DNA from: Stictocephala bisonia | Taxonomy: Eukaryota; Arthropoda; Insecta; Hemiptera; Membracidae | Length of the DNA: 64,000 nt | Assembly (NCBI GenBank): GCA_035578905.1 | Contig: JAQJVL010000004.1 | Coordinates: 6,507,175 to 6,571,174, forward strand | Direction of reading: 5' to 3' | Shown here: in pieces, positions 49,271 to 62,775 of the stretch | How positions within the stretch are numbered: position 1 is the stretch's first letter | Layout of the letters: each line of letters starts with the position of its first letter | Translations under genes and position numbers: made by a program | The notes under the pieces: model-generated | What the model was told of the DNA's origin: nothing | Database searches by the model: none | What the model saw: the letters and a program-made list of their open reading frames with translations, nothing else

Positions 49271-50338
49271 GATCCATCATTCGTGATATTTTCTTACAAG
49301 TTAACCCAACTCCTACTCAACATATGCCAATCCTTAATCATTAACCACAATCCTTTCCAGTCTAGCGTGCCGACTCTTTAGGCTCATCAATTTACCTTAT
49401 CCCAAGTACCCGTTACCATCTCTATCATTATAAGTGTATAGCTTATCCGTCTTTATGACACAGCGGTTTTAATATTATCTTCCTATTGGTGGCTTACCTT
49501 TGCTCATCATCTTGTGTTTCTTTCCAAAATACATGTAGGCAGTTTGCATGCATTCCTGAAAGCAGGAGAGTCGCAGATGATGTTCTTCCTCCTCGCCTAG
49601 TTCCCTACACAAGGCGTTACGGACTTTAATCTTAAGCATATTTAGATTGTCTCAGAAAACCACTACCTTAATGGGCAGTTGAGAAACTTGCTACCCTTCG
49701 CATTCATTCCGAGGGTTGATTATTTATTGAAAAGTGGAAGTTCAATCTCTTGACGTAGTTGTACATATTTTTTTATTCACATTGTTCTTGAGGTTTTCCA
49801 GAAATCAATACCAAACACAAATGTGCTTGATTAATAGTAAGAATCAACAACCTTTTCAAAACCAATTAGAATAAGGTTCTTTTTTTGGCGTACCTATCTG
49901 CTTCCTCATTTCATGCAACCCCTACATACCTCATTACCTATTCTGCAGACTTGCACGTGGGCTTTAAGTAATGTCGTGGGTTATTCCTGATATGTATCCT
50001 CTGTATTGTACTTTATCATTAAACTGAAACCTGCTCGACGGCTCATAAAAGTTGAGATTGATGTATTCAATTTCCAATTCAAGGATGTGAGCCAATTCTA
50101 CATTTTCTTAACATATATATAACAACGAGAAATCGTAAACCAATCTTATATTCTCGTAATAAAATTACGTATTTAAAAATGCCCACGTAGTATTAAACTC
50201 ACTGTCTCCATTAAATAATTTTTATTATCCAATTGTCTTAGTTGGATATCCCTCTATAGAAATTTTGAACTGTTGGTAGTAGAAACGTTGATTAGTATTC
50301 TTGCTTGGAGGTAAAATATCTGATAAAATAGTGTGCAC
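49271..50338. other. Unique non-coding DNA
   Basis: No gene or repeat recognised. Confidence 0.5.
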
Positions 50339-51251
50339 CTATTTGCGGCCTGCCCACTTGCGGCGAACCGGATTTTCTGACATTTGCGGCACTATTTGAT
50401 CTGTCCACCTAATTATACGTTAATGTATGGCTTAGGGATCAGGAGGAAGACGGACGGACTGCCACTTGCGGCTCAGACTTATCTGAGTTATCGTGTTATC
50501 TATAAATGAGTAAATGTCAGATTTATGTAAGTAATTAGTGTTGATTATAGTTAAAAAATATCTTGATGTGATGAAAATGAATCTATAACGTTAACAAAAG
50601 GACTTTTATTAAATTAGTTTTTGTGATATTTACCAAGATAATTATGATTCTTTTACGAAATTAATCCAACATTGGTTATGAGTTACTGGGTGTTCAGGGA
50701 TTACTTGTAATAATAGCCCCAAGTCCCACAGATTGATGAAGAGTTGACAAGAATTTAAGCTTGAGTTAATTAGTGGTTTGTGTTTTATAGTTATTTATGT
50801 TTCAAGCTGTTTACTGTGCTTTGTTGTGGGATGAACTTATAATCAGTAATGTTTATATTGTACCATATCCAAGAAATTCGATATAAAAATGTCAGTGGTA
50901 TAGCTAAAAATATATTGGCAAAAATGCAATATTATAAGCACGTAAATCTTTATTTTTTGCCCTTTTTGAGTACGGCTAATTCTTAATATTATAAAATGAA
51001 CAATAATTTGTTTGTCTATTATTCTATACATACAACTGGCATGCGGTAACTGTAAGATATACCAATAAAATTGTTATCTACTGCCAAGGATGAGTTGAAT
51101 GTAATTATCAGGTTAATCTTCAATGGGCCGCAAGTGGCACACTCTTGCGAGTGACAGGTTTCAGCCTCAACCAATACAACAACAACCCTGGTTTAATTTA
51201 TTAGGAGTGCCAAAAGTGATAGGCTGCCGCAAGTGGGCGAGCCGCAAATAG
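50339..51251. mobile_element. Element with 26-bp TIRs and TTGCGGC subterminal motifs
   Basis: The left end reads CTATTTGCGGCCTGCCCACT then TGCGGC. The right end on the other strand reads CTATTTGCGGCTCGCCCACT then TGCGGC, 24 of 26 matching. Extra CACTTGCGGC or TTGCGGC motifs sit near 50380, 50465 and 51127, pointing inward from both ends like transposase binding sites. The 913-bp interior is AT-rich without coding capacity. No target duplication is obvious. Non-autonomous DNA transposon, superfamily not assigned. Confidence 0.75.
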
Positions 51252-51699
51252 CATGGAACCATTTAATATATAAGATATTCCCTATGGCCTATATAATCAA
51301 TGATGGATCCCTGATAAACGGTGAAATTTGGCGTCACCTACATGAGAGCGTGGGAGTAAAATGTTAAGTTAAGTGCACGTTATGTATAAAGTTTATAAGT
51401 GTAAATAAGAATATCGGTGCTTGTGTGACTTTGAATGAAGTATTGAGTGGATGTAAATGAGTGCTTGACATATATGCATGTAAATGTGAATATTATTAAT
51501 TACATGAGTGTGAGAATGTAAGTTTGAGTTTCGCACGTGCGTTTGCATACGAGGTTCAATTATTTTATAGCTTTAACTATGAGGTGAATGAATTTATTGG
51601 TTAAAATATGATATTGGTGCATATACGATTGTAAATTAGATACTGATTGCATAAGTGAGTGTTGGTGAGGATTCGATAGTAGGCTACACGTGAGTGTAA
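51252..51699. other. Non-coding DNA
   Basis: TG-rich, grading into the array that follows. No gene seen. Confidence 0.45.
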
Positions 51700-52640
51700 T
51701 TTTGAAGTTAGTTCATGTGTACGTGTGATTGAGTAGTTGAGTGCATGTTTGGTTGTGATTGAGAGGTTAAATGCGTGTGTGAGTGTGATTGAGAGGTTAA
51801 ATGAGAGTGTGAATGTGATTGAGAGGTTAAATACGTATGACTGTGATTGAGAGGTTAAATGCGAGTGAGTGTGATTGAGAGGTTAAATGCGAGTGAGTGT
51901 GATTGAGAGGTTAAATGCGCGTGTGAGTGTAATTGAAAGGTTGAATGCACGTGTAATTGTGAGTGAGGGGTTAGTGCTTGTTATTGTGGTTGAGATATTA
52001 AATGCTTGTAAGTGTGGTTTGATGTTAAATGAGTGTGAGTGTGACTTAATGGTTAAATGCGAGTGAGTGTAATTGAAAGGTTGAATGCACGTGTCGTGTA
52101 ATTGTGAGTGAGGGGTTAGTGCTTGTTATTGTGGTTGAGATATTAAATGCTTGTAAGTGTGGTTTGATGTTAAATGAGTGTGAGTGTGACTTAATGGTTA
52201 AATGCGAGTGAGTGTAATTGAAAGGTTGAATGCACGTGTAATTGTGAGTGAGGGGTTAGTGCTTGTTATTGTGGTTGAGATATTAAATGCTTGTAAGTGT
52301 GGTTTGATGTTAAATGAGTGTGAGTGTGACTGAATATTTAAATGCGTGTTAGAGTTTTACATAATGGTTAAATGCGTGTTTGATTGTGACCGAATGGTTA
52401 AATGCGTGTTTGATTGTGACCGAATGGTTGAATGCGTGTTTGATTGTGACTGAATGGTTAAATTTGTGTTTGAGTGTGACTGAATTTGTTGAATGCGTGT
52501 GTGAATGTAAATGCGTGTTTGAGTGATTGAATGTTTGAATGCGTGTGTGAGTGTGACTGAATGGGTGTGAGTGTGAATGAATGGTTCAATGCGTGTGTGA
52601 GTGTTTTGAATGGTAATATGCGTGATTGAGTGTGACTGAA
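51700..52640. repeat. Degenerate 30-bp-class repeat with 140-145-bp higher-order copies
   Basis: Short units such as GTGTGATTGAGAGGTTAAAT recur at about 30 bp. A longer block (GTGAGTGAGGGGTTAGTGCT ... TTGTAAGTGTGGTTTGATG) is present three times, with GCTTGTTATTG at 51976, 52121 and 52261. The later part is irregular. The minus frame 52458-52817 is an artefact. Confidence 0.88.
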
Positions 52641-54182
52641 TGGTTGAGTGGATGTCTTATAGTGTTGAGATGTTAAAATGTAGACTATTTTGTGGCTGTG
52701 ATTGAAAGTTTGAATCCATGTTTGAGTGGGACTGAATGATGGAACGAATGTGCTCGTGTGACTGAATATTGAAAAAAAAATGCAATGATAAGTGTTATTT
52801 TTATGTTTTATACTCAACTTATGTGTAGTGTCCTGATAATAGTTTAATTATTTAACACAATTATTTTTTTTTCTAGAGTACATATTGTAAGGATGACTAA
52901 AAAGTCATAATGTATCTCAATCAAAAAAAGGCTCAATAAAAAAAAGCCAAATTCGACTAACTAAAAGTATGTTTATTTTGTTCTAAATATCTGTTTTCCT
53001 TTTATTTACGTAAATGATCAAATTTGTAAATTAATAATATTTCAAAGAATGTAGGTTTTATTGTATCCAATTAATATGCAAATTAAAATTGTCAGATAAC
53101 ATTTAACAAAATAAAACTAACAAAATCATGTTTTGTGAAGAATCTTTTGATTTAAAACAAACAACAAGGTACAATCACACGATAATCACAAATACAAATG
53201 CTAGGCTACTGCTTTAGCATTATCGGAAACATTTCTGGAATACATGCAAATCCATGTTGATGGTCTTAGAAAACTAACAAGATAAATGCAATGAAACATG
53301 CATTTGCCACTATACCAAACATTTAGACATATTTTACTTTATTTTGAATAGTCAGAATTCAGCCTGTGTAGGTATATAAAATATATAAAATAATACCCAT
53401 AGTAAAAGTATTACAGATTTCTTGTTAGGTTCGCTTTATGTCCACATGCATATAAATAATCAAAACTTTAATACGTTATTTCATCGGTAAGTTGCTATTG
53501 TATTGTCCTAAACTATTTAGTCAAATTAGTACAAAAACAAAATAAATGCATCTTCAGTTCAGGTTTTGTGATCTTAGACATAATGGGTAACTAATCAAGG
53601 TTGTAACGGCAGCAACCGTCCGGGAACGTTTGGAAATCCATCACCCCACTTTCACCAAATTATGGTAGTTTTGAAAGCGGTCGAAAAGGATGTTATTAGT
53701 TGTTTATAATCGTGATTAAATACTGTATTATAAAACTATTTATGTTAAATTACACATAATTAAAAATAATAATAATTATTAAATTCACTTGTATCAATAG
53801 GTAATTTTCGAAAAATAATTCAAGAAAAATAATTGAATAATTTATTACATATATTTCGGTAAAAAAGCATTAATTTCTTACATTCTATCAGTTAATATTA
53901 CTTTATTAAGACAAGTAATCAGCCTTGTTTTCGATAAACATTAGTTTTTAGTACATTAAAATCTTTGAGAAGGTGTATATTCTGACTTGGTCCTTCTTTT
54001 GACTTCCAGTTTGCACTTTTGTATTTGCCTTCAAAATGAAGTAACTCGAGGTAGGCGTATCTAACCAAATTTTCAGACTTTCTACGTAGGCCATCCCTAG
54101 CCATTCAGAAATTAGTAAAGTGTGTCTAAATGTTTGGTATAGTGACACTATCAAATACATCCCATAGTATTAAACTCTCTAA
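52641..54182. other. AT-rich non-coding DNA
   Basis: No supported gene. Overlapping minus frames at 53919-54160 carry no motif I recognise. Confidence 0.45.
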
Positions 54183-54748
54183 GGGGGCATTACACGGTGC
54201 TCTTGCTCACAAGCATGTCCTCCCGTGCAATAGGGGTTTTTGACGTGGACTTGCTGGTGAACATCGAATTTGTTTAATACTATTTGGGACTTAAACGAGC
54301 ATGTCCACGCATCTAACAGGTATTTCAGCAAGTCCACGTGTACTGCGCGTGCGCGCCTCATTTACCCTACCAGGGCCGAGCTAATTTATATTGTTTTTTA
54401 CCGGTTTTCTTGGTGTGTTTAACTATATTTTACAGTTCACCATTTGATTTTTAGAATTTTTGTGATTAATTTTGTATTGATAGGTTTTTTCTTCAGCTAT
54501 TACGGCTATGAATTATAATAAACATCATGCAAACGTAATCCAAATAAAAGTGAAATAACATTTTTAATACTGGTGTGTATCTTGTTTATGAAGGGTTAAA
54601 GATAAGGAGTAGTTGGAGAAGAAGTAAAAGACAACTAACTTAAAATACAAAATTTTGACAGCATTCTTTCCTTATTATTTAACCGTCAGCATGTCCACAA
54701 GCTGCCCATCAGCATGCTCACGAGCATGTCCTCACGTGTTATACCCCA
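54183..54748. mobile_element. Element with inverted ends and repeated GCATGTCC motifs
   Basis: The left end GGGGGCATTACACGGTG faces GGGGTATAACACGTGAGG on the other strand at the right. Near both ends, AAGCATGTCC/GAGCATGTCC and CAAGTCCACG motifs recur in both orientations, suggesting subterminal binding sites. About 566 bp. The left arm is GC-rich and the middle AT-rich. The minus frame 54179-54361 lies within the left arm and is not a gene. No clear target duplication. Confidence 0.65.
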
Positions 54749-55089
54749 ATACATTAATACAATAGGGTAGAAGAGTGTTCTTTAAAAGGTCGGTTTTAAA
54801 ATTCTTCTTTTCCAGATACCTACCATTTATATAAAAGGTACAAACAGACAAAAGCTGCGTGAAACGAAAATCTCCTTTCCAAATCCATGAATATGGAACA
54901 AGTATGTTGCGACGAAAGAGAGACGAACTCTAGTAGCGAACAAATGTGGCGAATGACTGGATGTTACGCACTGTCTCAGTATGTTAATAATTTACTGTAA
55001 ATTTGATACTAAATTGACACAGTGCCCTGAAGCAGAAGAAAAGCTGTCGGAAGTCGTGTGAGTCTCAAAGGTGAGGCTGTCAGTATTCG
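54749..55089. other. Unique non-coding DNA
   Basis: No gene or repeat recognised. Confidence 0.5.
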
Positions 55090-55455
55090 TCTATAAGTCC
55101 GAAAGGAGATGAAAGTTCCTCAGTAGTTGTTTAGGCATACGTCAGAGAGGGAATGAAAGTTCGTCGGTCATCGTGTGTCCGGAAGGAGATGAAAATTCGT
55201 CAGTAGTCGTTTAGGCATACGTCAGAAAGGGAATGAAAGTTCGTCAGTCATCGTGTGTCCGGAAGGAGATAAAAGTTCGTCAGTAGTCGTTTAGGTATAC
55301 GTCAGAAAGGGAATGAAAGTTCGTCAGTCATCGTGTGTCCGGAAGGAGATAAAAGTTCGTCAGTAGTCGTTTAGGCATACGTCAGAAAGGGAATGAAAGT
55401 TCGTCAGTCATCGTGTGTCCGGAAGAAGATAACAGTTCGTCAGTAGTCGTCTGAA
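55090..55455. repeat. 80-bp minisatellite
   Basis: About four copies. CAGTAGTCGTTTAGG recurs at 55201 and 55281. Each unit has two half-units with GAAAGTTCGTCAGTCATCG and AAAGTTCGTCAGTAGTCG, so it arose from a shorter repeat of about 40 bp. Confidence 0.92.
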
Positions 55456-57640
55456 AGGGACCATAGGTGTAGTGGGAAGGCCGTGTACGTCCGAACGAAA
55501 TGTAAAGGGTAAAAGTAAAACGAATGGAATTATAACTATAGGGTGCAAATATACAGAATATAACGTGAAACGGAGATGTGAGAACAGTACATGCATAAAT
55601 TAAAGTGGAGCGTGCCAGGCAAGCAAAATGGTTTGGAACAATCTAGAGTTTATTTTCTAGAAGCGAAAACATGTAGTGAACAAGAAACGTAAGATACGTA
55701 AAAATTACCATGATATCGGTAAAAACTTTAAAATACAAAATGTATTAATTAAGATTAAACTAAAATAAACTAAGAATATACTACGGTCGGGACCCTGATG
55801 TCCTCCGGGCCGCTTCGAGCGCATAATTAATCCGGACGAGCCAAGAATTCAATTCCGGCTCGGACCCGGATGGGTCCTTTTAAATTTTTTATATTTTTTT
55901 ACAAGAACATCTTCATACTTTCAAGGTCTGTGCAGGTTTGACCCTGAAGTAAGTAAGATATCGTCCTCAAACATACCGAAATCGATCACCACAAATATAG
56001 TTGTAACCTTTTGTCAAAAATATCAGAATCATATGTCTTTGTTACAATAGAAATAGTGAACTATTGAGTTGGTATATTGAGAACAGCGTCAACGTTACAG
56101 CCAAGTTTTAACCATATCAATAAGTTGATAAGCTATATAAACTGTCCAACCACCTAAGTGCTTAAGGCTTCTTTAAACGCTTACATTAATGTCACAAACA
56201 TTTCAAGTTTTTTTTCTTTTATTAAACAGGCGAAACTGAGCGATCTTGCCAGTATTAAATATATTTGGGCTAAATGTGTGTGTTTATAGTAATACAGGTG
56301 CGTGTGAGTCACACAGGTACACAGAAGTTGTACTAGTATTGACGGTCAAGTTCCCCAGCAACCGGTAAAGTCGCCTTTGCATATAAGGAAGTAGCGTGTG
56401 TGACAGGTCGACCTTCAGTTTCAGAAGGCTGAGCTCCAAGTAGCCTTTATTAGTCGTCCACAAACAGTTCGTTTTATTTATACCCACTTCCATTTTTGGC
56501 ATCGCCTTGTATCTGCCCTTGCCCGCTGTTTCTCCTCAATTTTTACCGTCAGCTTCACCTTCTACATCGGTAACGATAACGACGCTTGGTTATTTCACCC
56601 CTCATTGTCTATAGACAACGGTGATATTAGTACGTGCAGTACTGTTTTCACGTGAAGTAACAGTTCTTAAGTATCGTCTATATCACACAGAACTCTTTAA
56701 TAACCAGTAGACCTTCGACCCCAAGGAACTACTTTATCAACCATAACTCACTTATCAAAATTTAAGGCCTAATGTCCAACGGTGCAGTTTGCATCAACCA
56801 GAAAAACCTTCACTGCCTATTTCACCGTGAGGAAAAATAGAACAAGGACTTGCTAAATTATTGTGCCCTGTAACCAAAAAGTACTGTTGGAATCGACCAG
56901 GACTTCAGTAATGACCATTATGGCATGGGCACTGTTTGTATCAAACAAATTTTGGTTATAGACCATTACCATTTGAGGTCCAATGGTACCATTTTTACTA
57001 ATCAGAGAGCTATCTCTGAACCTTTAAACTTACAGCCAAGGACATTCTATGTATCAAACAGAATTCCCTAGTTACGGTCCAAGGTCCAGTGGTATTATCT
57101 ATACTAACTAGAGGTAATATCTGAAACTTAAAGTCTAGATAAGTCAATGTATGAACCAGAACTCCATAATCACCATTGCTGCCTGAGGTGCAGTGGTTTC
57201 AACATGTAACGTACTGGAGTTCGAACCTCTGGTAGAAATCTAATATTAATTCAATTTCTAAAAATTGTACAGTAAATTTTAGCTCATTTGACCTTGATTC
57301 TCACAAAGTTAATTTCAAATTTTTATGTTATAATTATTTTTTATTATAATTCTAAGACAAACCACTTATCTTTAGTACTTATTCCACTTTAGAATTTAGT
57401 ACAGCAAAATTATCAAGATTAGACTGAATTTTAAAAAGATAGTTTTTATGGCATTCTTAACATACTGTGATAGAAAAAACTGTTCTTTTAATTAATTACT
57501 GTTAGCGCTTGCAATCTCAAGAAAGGCTGATCAAACACCCCTCCAATATGGCTTATAAATTTTGAAATTAAAAATAAGATACTTATTTACAGTGTGGGTG
57601 ACTGTAATATTATCCTGTGATTTTATAGAGTAGCTAAATC
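55456..57640. other. Non-coding DNA with weak old repeats
   Basis: No gene supported. A GC-richer patch at 55785-55880 contains a near-palindrome GGACCCGGATGGGTCC. Between about 56620 and 57200, CCAATGGTACCATTTTTACT, CCAGTGGTATTATCTATACT and similar phrases recur at irregular spacing, probably a very old minisatellite. Confidence 0.4.
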
Positions 57641-57659
57641 TATCTATTAACATAGTTTG

Positions 57660-59868
57660 AATGAAGTTAATTGATATGGCATATTTTTACGTATGATAGG
57701 CCTACAGCTAGTACTTTATCTAGGCATTTATTTAGTGTGCTTGTTAACTATGTGTTAGCTACTAAGTCACTTAATATGTGTGCTAATTAAATGATAGGGT
57801 AACTTTTACGTATGATAGGCCTACAGCTAGTACTTTATCTAGGCATTTATTTAGTGTGCTTGTTAACTATGTGTTAGCTACTAAGTCACTTAATATGTGT
57901 GCTAATTAAATGATAGGGTAACTTTTACGTATGATAGGCCTACAGCTAGTACATTATCTAGGCACTTATTTAGTGTGCTTGTTAACTATGTGTTAGCTAT
58001 TAAGTCACTTAATATGTGTGCTAATTAAATGATAGGGTAACTTTTTACGTATGATAGGCCTACAGCTAGTACTTTATCTAGGCACTTATTTAGTGTGCTT
58101 GTTAACTATGTGTTAGCTACTAAGTCACTTAATATGTGTGCTTATTAAATGACAGGGTAACTTTTACGTATGATAGACCTACAGCTAGTACTTTATCTAG
58201 GCATTTATTTAGTGTGCTTGTTAACTATGTGTTAGCTACTAAGTCACTTAATATGTGTGCTAATTAAATGATAGGGTAACTTTTTACGTATGATAGACCT
58301 ACAGCTAGTACTTTATCTAGGCATTTATTTAGTGTGCTTGTTAACTAACTATGTGTTAGCTATTAAATCACTTAATATGTGTGCTAATTAAATGATAGGG
58401 TAACTTTTACGTATGATAGGCCTACAGCTAGTACTTTATCTAGGCATTTATTTAGTGTGCTTGTTAACTAACTATGTGTTAGCTATTAAATCACTTAATA
58501 TGTGTGCTAATTAAATGATAGGGTAACTTTTACGTATGATAGGCCTACAGCTAGTACTTTATTTAGGCATTTATTTAGTGTGCTTGTTAACTATGTGTTA
58601 GCTATTAAGTCACTTAATATGTGTGCTAATTAAATGATAGGGTAACTTTTTACGTATGATAGACCTACAGCTAGTACTTTCTTTATCTAGGCATTTATTT
58701 AGTGTGCTTGTTAACTATGTGTTAGCTATTAAGTCACTTAATATGTGTGCTAATTAAATGATAGGGTAACTTTTACGTATGATAGGCCTACAGCTAGTAC
58801 TTTATTTAGGCATTTATTTAGTGTGCTTGTTAACTATGTGTTAGCTACTAAGTCACTTAATATGTGTGCTAATTAAATGATAGGGTAACTTTTTACGTAT
58901 GATAGGCCTACAGCTAGTACTTTATCTAGGCATTTATTTAGTGTGCTTGTTAACTATGTGTTAGCTATTAAATCACTTAATATGTGTGCTAATTAAATGA
59001 TAGGGTAACTTTTACGTATGATAGGCCTACAGCTAGTACTTTATTTAGGCATTTATTTAGTGTGCTTGTTAACTATGTGTTAGCTATTAAGTCACTTAAT
59101 ATGTGTGCTAATTAAATGATAGGGTAACTTTTTACGTATGATAGACCTACAGCTAGTACTTTCTTTATCTAGGCATTTATTTAGTGTGCTTGTTAACTAT
59201 GTGTTAGCTACTAAGTCACTTAATATGTGTGCTAATTAATTGATATGGCATCTTTTTACGTATTTTAGGCCTACAGCTAGTATTTTATCTAGGCATTTAT
59301 TTAGTGTGCTTGTTAACTATGTGTTAGCTACTAAGTCACTTAATATGTGTGCTAATTAATTGATATGGCATCTTTTTACGTATGTTAGGCCTACAGCTAG
59401 TACTTTATCTAGGCATTTATTTAGTGTGCTTGTTAACTATGTGTTAGCTACTAAGTCACTTAATATGTGTGCTAATTAATTGATATGGCATCTTTTTACG
59501 TATGATAGACCTACAGCTAGTACTTTATCTAGGCATTTATTTAGTGTGCTTGTTAACTATGTGTTAGCTATTAAATCACTTAATATGTGTGCTAATTAAA
59601 TGATAGGGTAACTTTTACGTATGATAGGCCTACAGCTAGTACTTTATTTAGGCATTTATTTAGTGTGCTTGTTAACTATGTGTTAGCTATTAAGTCACTT
59701 AATATGTGTGCTAATTAAATGATAGGGTAACTTTTTACGTATGATAGACCTACAGCCAGTACTTTATCTAGGCATTTATTTAGTGTGCTTGTTAACTATG
59801 TGTTAGCTATTAAGTCACTTAATATGTATGCTAATTAAATGATAGGGTAACTTTTTACGTATGATACA
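57660..59868. repeat. 119-bp satellite
   Basis: About 18 copies. TATGATAGGCC at 57811 and 57930 gives 119 bp. Subtypes differ by short changes: TTGATATGGCATC versus ATGATAGGGTAAC, AACTAACTATG, and TACTTTCTTTATC. The last recurs near 58676 and 59157, about four monomers apart, suggesting higher-order duplication. Confidence 0.95.
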
Positions 59869-60508
59869 GCTACTTATTTAGGTAACTGTTTGGTGTTGTT
59901 CTTAATACTTATATACTAACCACTTAACATTATATCTATTTAATCAATATAATCGGTAGTTATTCAGTTTAACAACTAGTAATTTATGTGGTCGTTTACC
60001 GAAGGCGCTAGTTACTTAAGGGTTAGTAAGGTAGCTGTTACTTAGTACGTTAACTAGAGTCATTTTATACGATCTACTACTTAATGCGGCTTTTAACTAC
60101 TTAATGAAGCCTTCCAAATATGGTACAGTAGCTATGTCGTCTTTTTTTCTAGAACCAGAACTGTCCATGAAAAACACGAGCAGTTTTTTTTATTGTGTTC
60201 TCTACTCGTACATTTTCAGCCGGGATTAACGAGTACCTCCTGTATGTAAATGACTGGCAAAGTTTGAGAACAAAGAGGTGTATTTAACTGCCTAGTGGGT
60301 ATAATAGAACTTATGTTTATTCAAAAGTTTCTAATTGGCCTATTGGAGAGATACATTCGCACCGTCGGTTGAAGAATTTCGAAGTACACCTTGTAGAAAG
60401 TATGATTTTCAGACCCTACTATTGTAGATGCACATAGTATATTAATTTGTTTAATGAACTTACATAGTTCAACTAGTTTTACTCTACTACAGTACAACCT
60501 CGGGGCCT
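59869..60508. other. Non-coding DNA
   Basis: The first 250 bases still echo the satellite (ACTTAA and AACTACTTAATG phrases). No gene seen. Confidence 0.45.
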
Positions 60509-60805
60509 TTTCCGTTAATTAACTACCACTACTTTTTCAGTTACTTCACTACCACTAATTTTTTATCGCAATTACGGTTAGGATAGGTTAGGTTAGGTGG
60601 CTACTAATGTCGATTACCAACTGGTAAATCCAATAATTGACTTAACCGCCGAATGCGCTCTAAGTAAGTTCTTCGAAAACTATAAGATAAGGCCAGCGAT
60701 ATCGGATTCCTAGCAGATAAGGAATACCACAGTGGACGAAAAATGATTGGGGAATAGTTTTTAGAGCAATAGAATATTTATCAAGTGGTAGTGAATTAGC
60801 GGAAA
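60509..60805. mobile_element. MITE family A, copy 2
   Basis: Terminal inverted repeats TTTCCGTTAATTAACTACCA and, reversed, TTTCCGCTAATTCACTACCA. The interior shares GATAAGGCCAGCGATATCGG and TTGGGGAATAGTTTTTAGAG with the copy at 20599-20857. The left side holds an extra partial terminus (TTACTTCACTACCACTA), and a GGTTAGGTTAGG tract follows it. Confidence 0.88.
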
Positions 60806-61952
60806 CAAAAAAACTTTACTAAATTGTGTTTCTATGAAATGCTTTTGCGTGATTACTGTTTATTTAAACATCATACACAAGTAAAATGTTTGGGTATAAA
60901 AAGTAAGATACTTTATATTGCAGTGTTCAAATAAAACGAAAAGTACAGCACATAATCAACACAGCGGCGAGGGTGGTGGTGATTCATGTCACGAAAATGT
61001 AGCTCCCTTATTAGATAACGTGGTTGTTGAATATCGATTTATTGAGGTTTACCATCATAAACTTTGAAATTATAAAAAGGTAAAATAATTTGAACTTCGA
61101 CTTGTATTGTATAACTGAACAGGTCTTCATTGTTCCAATTTCGAGTTATGCAGGTTAAAATGTACCGTTGTAGAAAATGGTAAATTCGCGATATGAAGGG
61201 TTTAAAATAAAAAATTCAGATGTAGAGGTGAAATTAACATTGAATCTTGTGGGATGTTCAAGTGGATTTTAAAAAATTCGACTCAAGGGTTTACAGTTAA
61301 CGAGGGTTGAGTTATCAGTCACACCAAGATGGTAAACAGTTACATGACTACATCGTAATCAATTCCTCCCTTGGTGCATAGTACTTTCCTACCACGTGAT
61401 TAGTTAATTTTATGTTAATTATTAATTAACTTAATGGTAGAGCTAAACTGATAAGGCTTTATTGAACACAGGTATTTAGATTTTTAAAGTAAGTACGGTT
61501 AAAACATTAAAATAAATAATAAGTAACTAAAGAAACAACTGAATAAACCTTTATCTTATAAAATGTAACATATTCTGGAAAGAATCCGTATTTATAAATG
61601 TTTAAATAGTTTAGGTTAGTGTTATCATGTTTCATTATAATTTAATGTCATTATAGTATTATTTGTTGTTTTTATTTCTATGAACTGTTATAGTTTTAAG
61701 TGAAATTTTGCTTTCTGAAAAGTGAACCTGTTTTAGTTAGGCAATGCGTGCTGTAGGAAAATTATGGCCCTTACATAAATATCAAACTGCTTTCAACTCT
61801 TAAAAATCTTCTTTTGCTAATTAAAAATGTTGTAGTGTTTGTTTATATCGCGGAGAAAGTTATTGTGCAATAAATAAGCAGGTTTTGATGTAAGAGCCAA
61901 CTCACGACTGCCCAGTGCCCCAGGTTGGCCGATAACGTCTGGACAAAACCGA
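60806..61952. other. AT-rich non-coding DNA
   Basis: No gene or repeat recognised. Confidence 0.5.
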
Positions 61953-62775
61953 CGAACGTACGCACCAATCCCTAGCGCCAACACCTTCCTTAGTACGCAA
62001 CAAAGCTACTACCGTACGAGCCAATCCCTAGCGCCGACACCTTCCTTAGTACGCAACAAACCGACGAACATACGAGCCAATCCCTAGCGCCGACACCTTC
62101 CTTAGTACGCAACAAACCGACGAACATACGAGCCAATCCCTAGCGCCTATCCTTCATTAGTACGCAATAAACCGACGAACGTACGAGCCAATCCCTAGCG
62201 CCGACACCTTCCTTAGTACGCAACAAACCTACGAACATACGAGCCAATCCCTAGCGCCGATCCTTCCTTAGTACGCAATAAACCGACTAACGTACGAGCC
62301 AATCCCTAGCGCCGACACCTTCCTTAGTACGCAACAAACCGACGAACATACGAGCCAATCCCTAGCGCCGATCCTTCCTTAGTACGCAATAAACCGACGA
62401 ACATACGAGCCAATCCCTAGCGCCGACACCTTCCTTAGTACGCAACAAACCGACGAACATACGAGCCAATTCCTAGCGCCGATCCTTCCTTAGTACGCAA
62501 TAAACCGACGAACATACGAGCCAATCCCTAGCGCCGATCCTTCCTTAGTACGCAATAAACCGACGAACGTACGAGCCAATCCCTAGCGCCGACACCTTCC
62601 TTAGTACGCAACAAACCGACGAACATACGAGCCAATCCCTAGCGCCGATCCTTCCTTAGTACGCAATAAACCGACGAACGTACGAGCCAATCCCTAGCGC
62701 CGACACCTTCCTTAGTACGCAACAAACCGACGAACATACGAGCCAATCCCTAGCGCCGACACCTTCCTTAGTACG
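61953..62775. repeat. 56/53-bp two-type minisatellite
   Basis: About 15 monomers of TACGAGCCAATCCCTAGCGC plus a type-specific part. Type A is 56 bp (CGACACCTTCC, CAACAAACC) and type B 53 bp (CGATCCTTCC, CAATAAACC). A and B alternate through much of the array, giving a dimer of about 109 bp. Confidence 0.94.
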
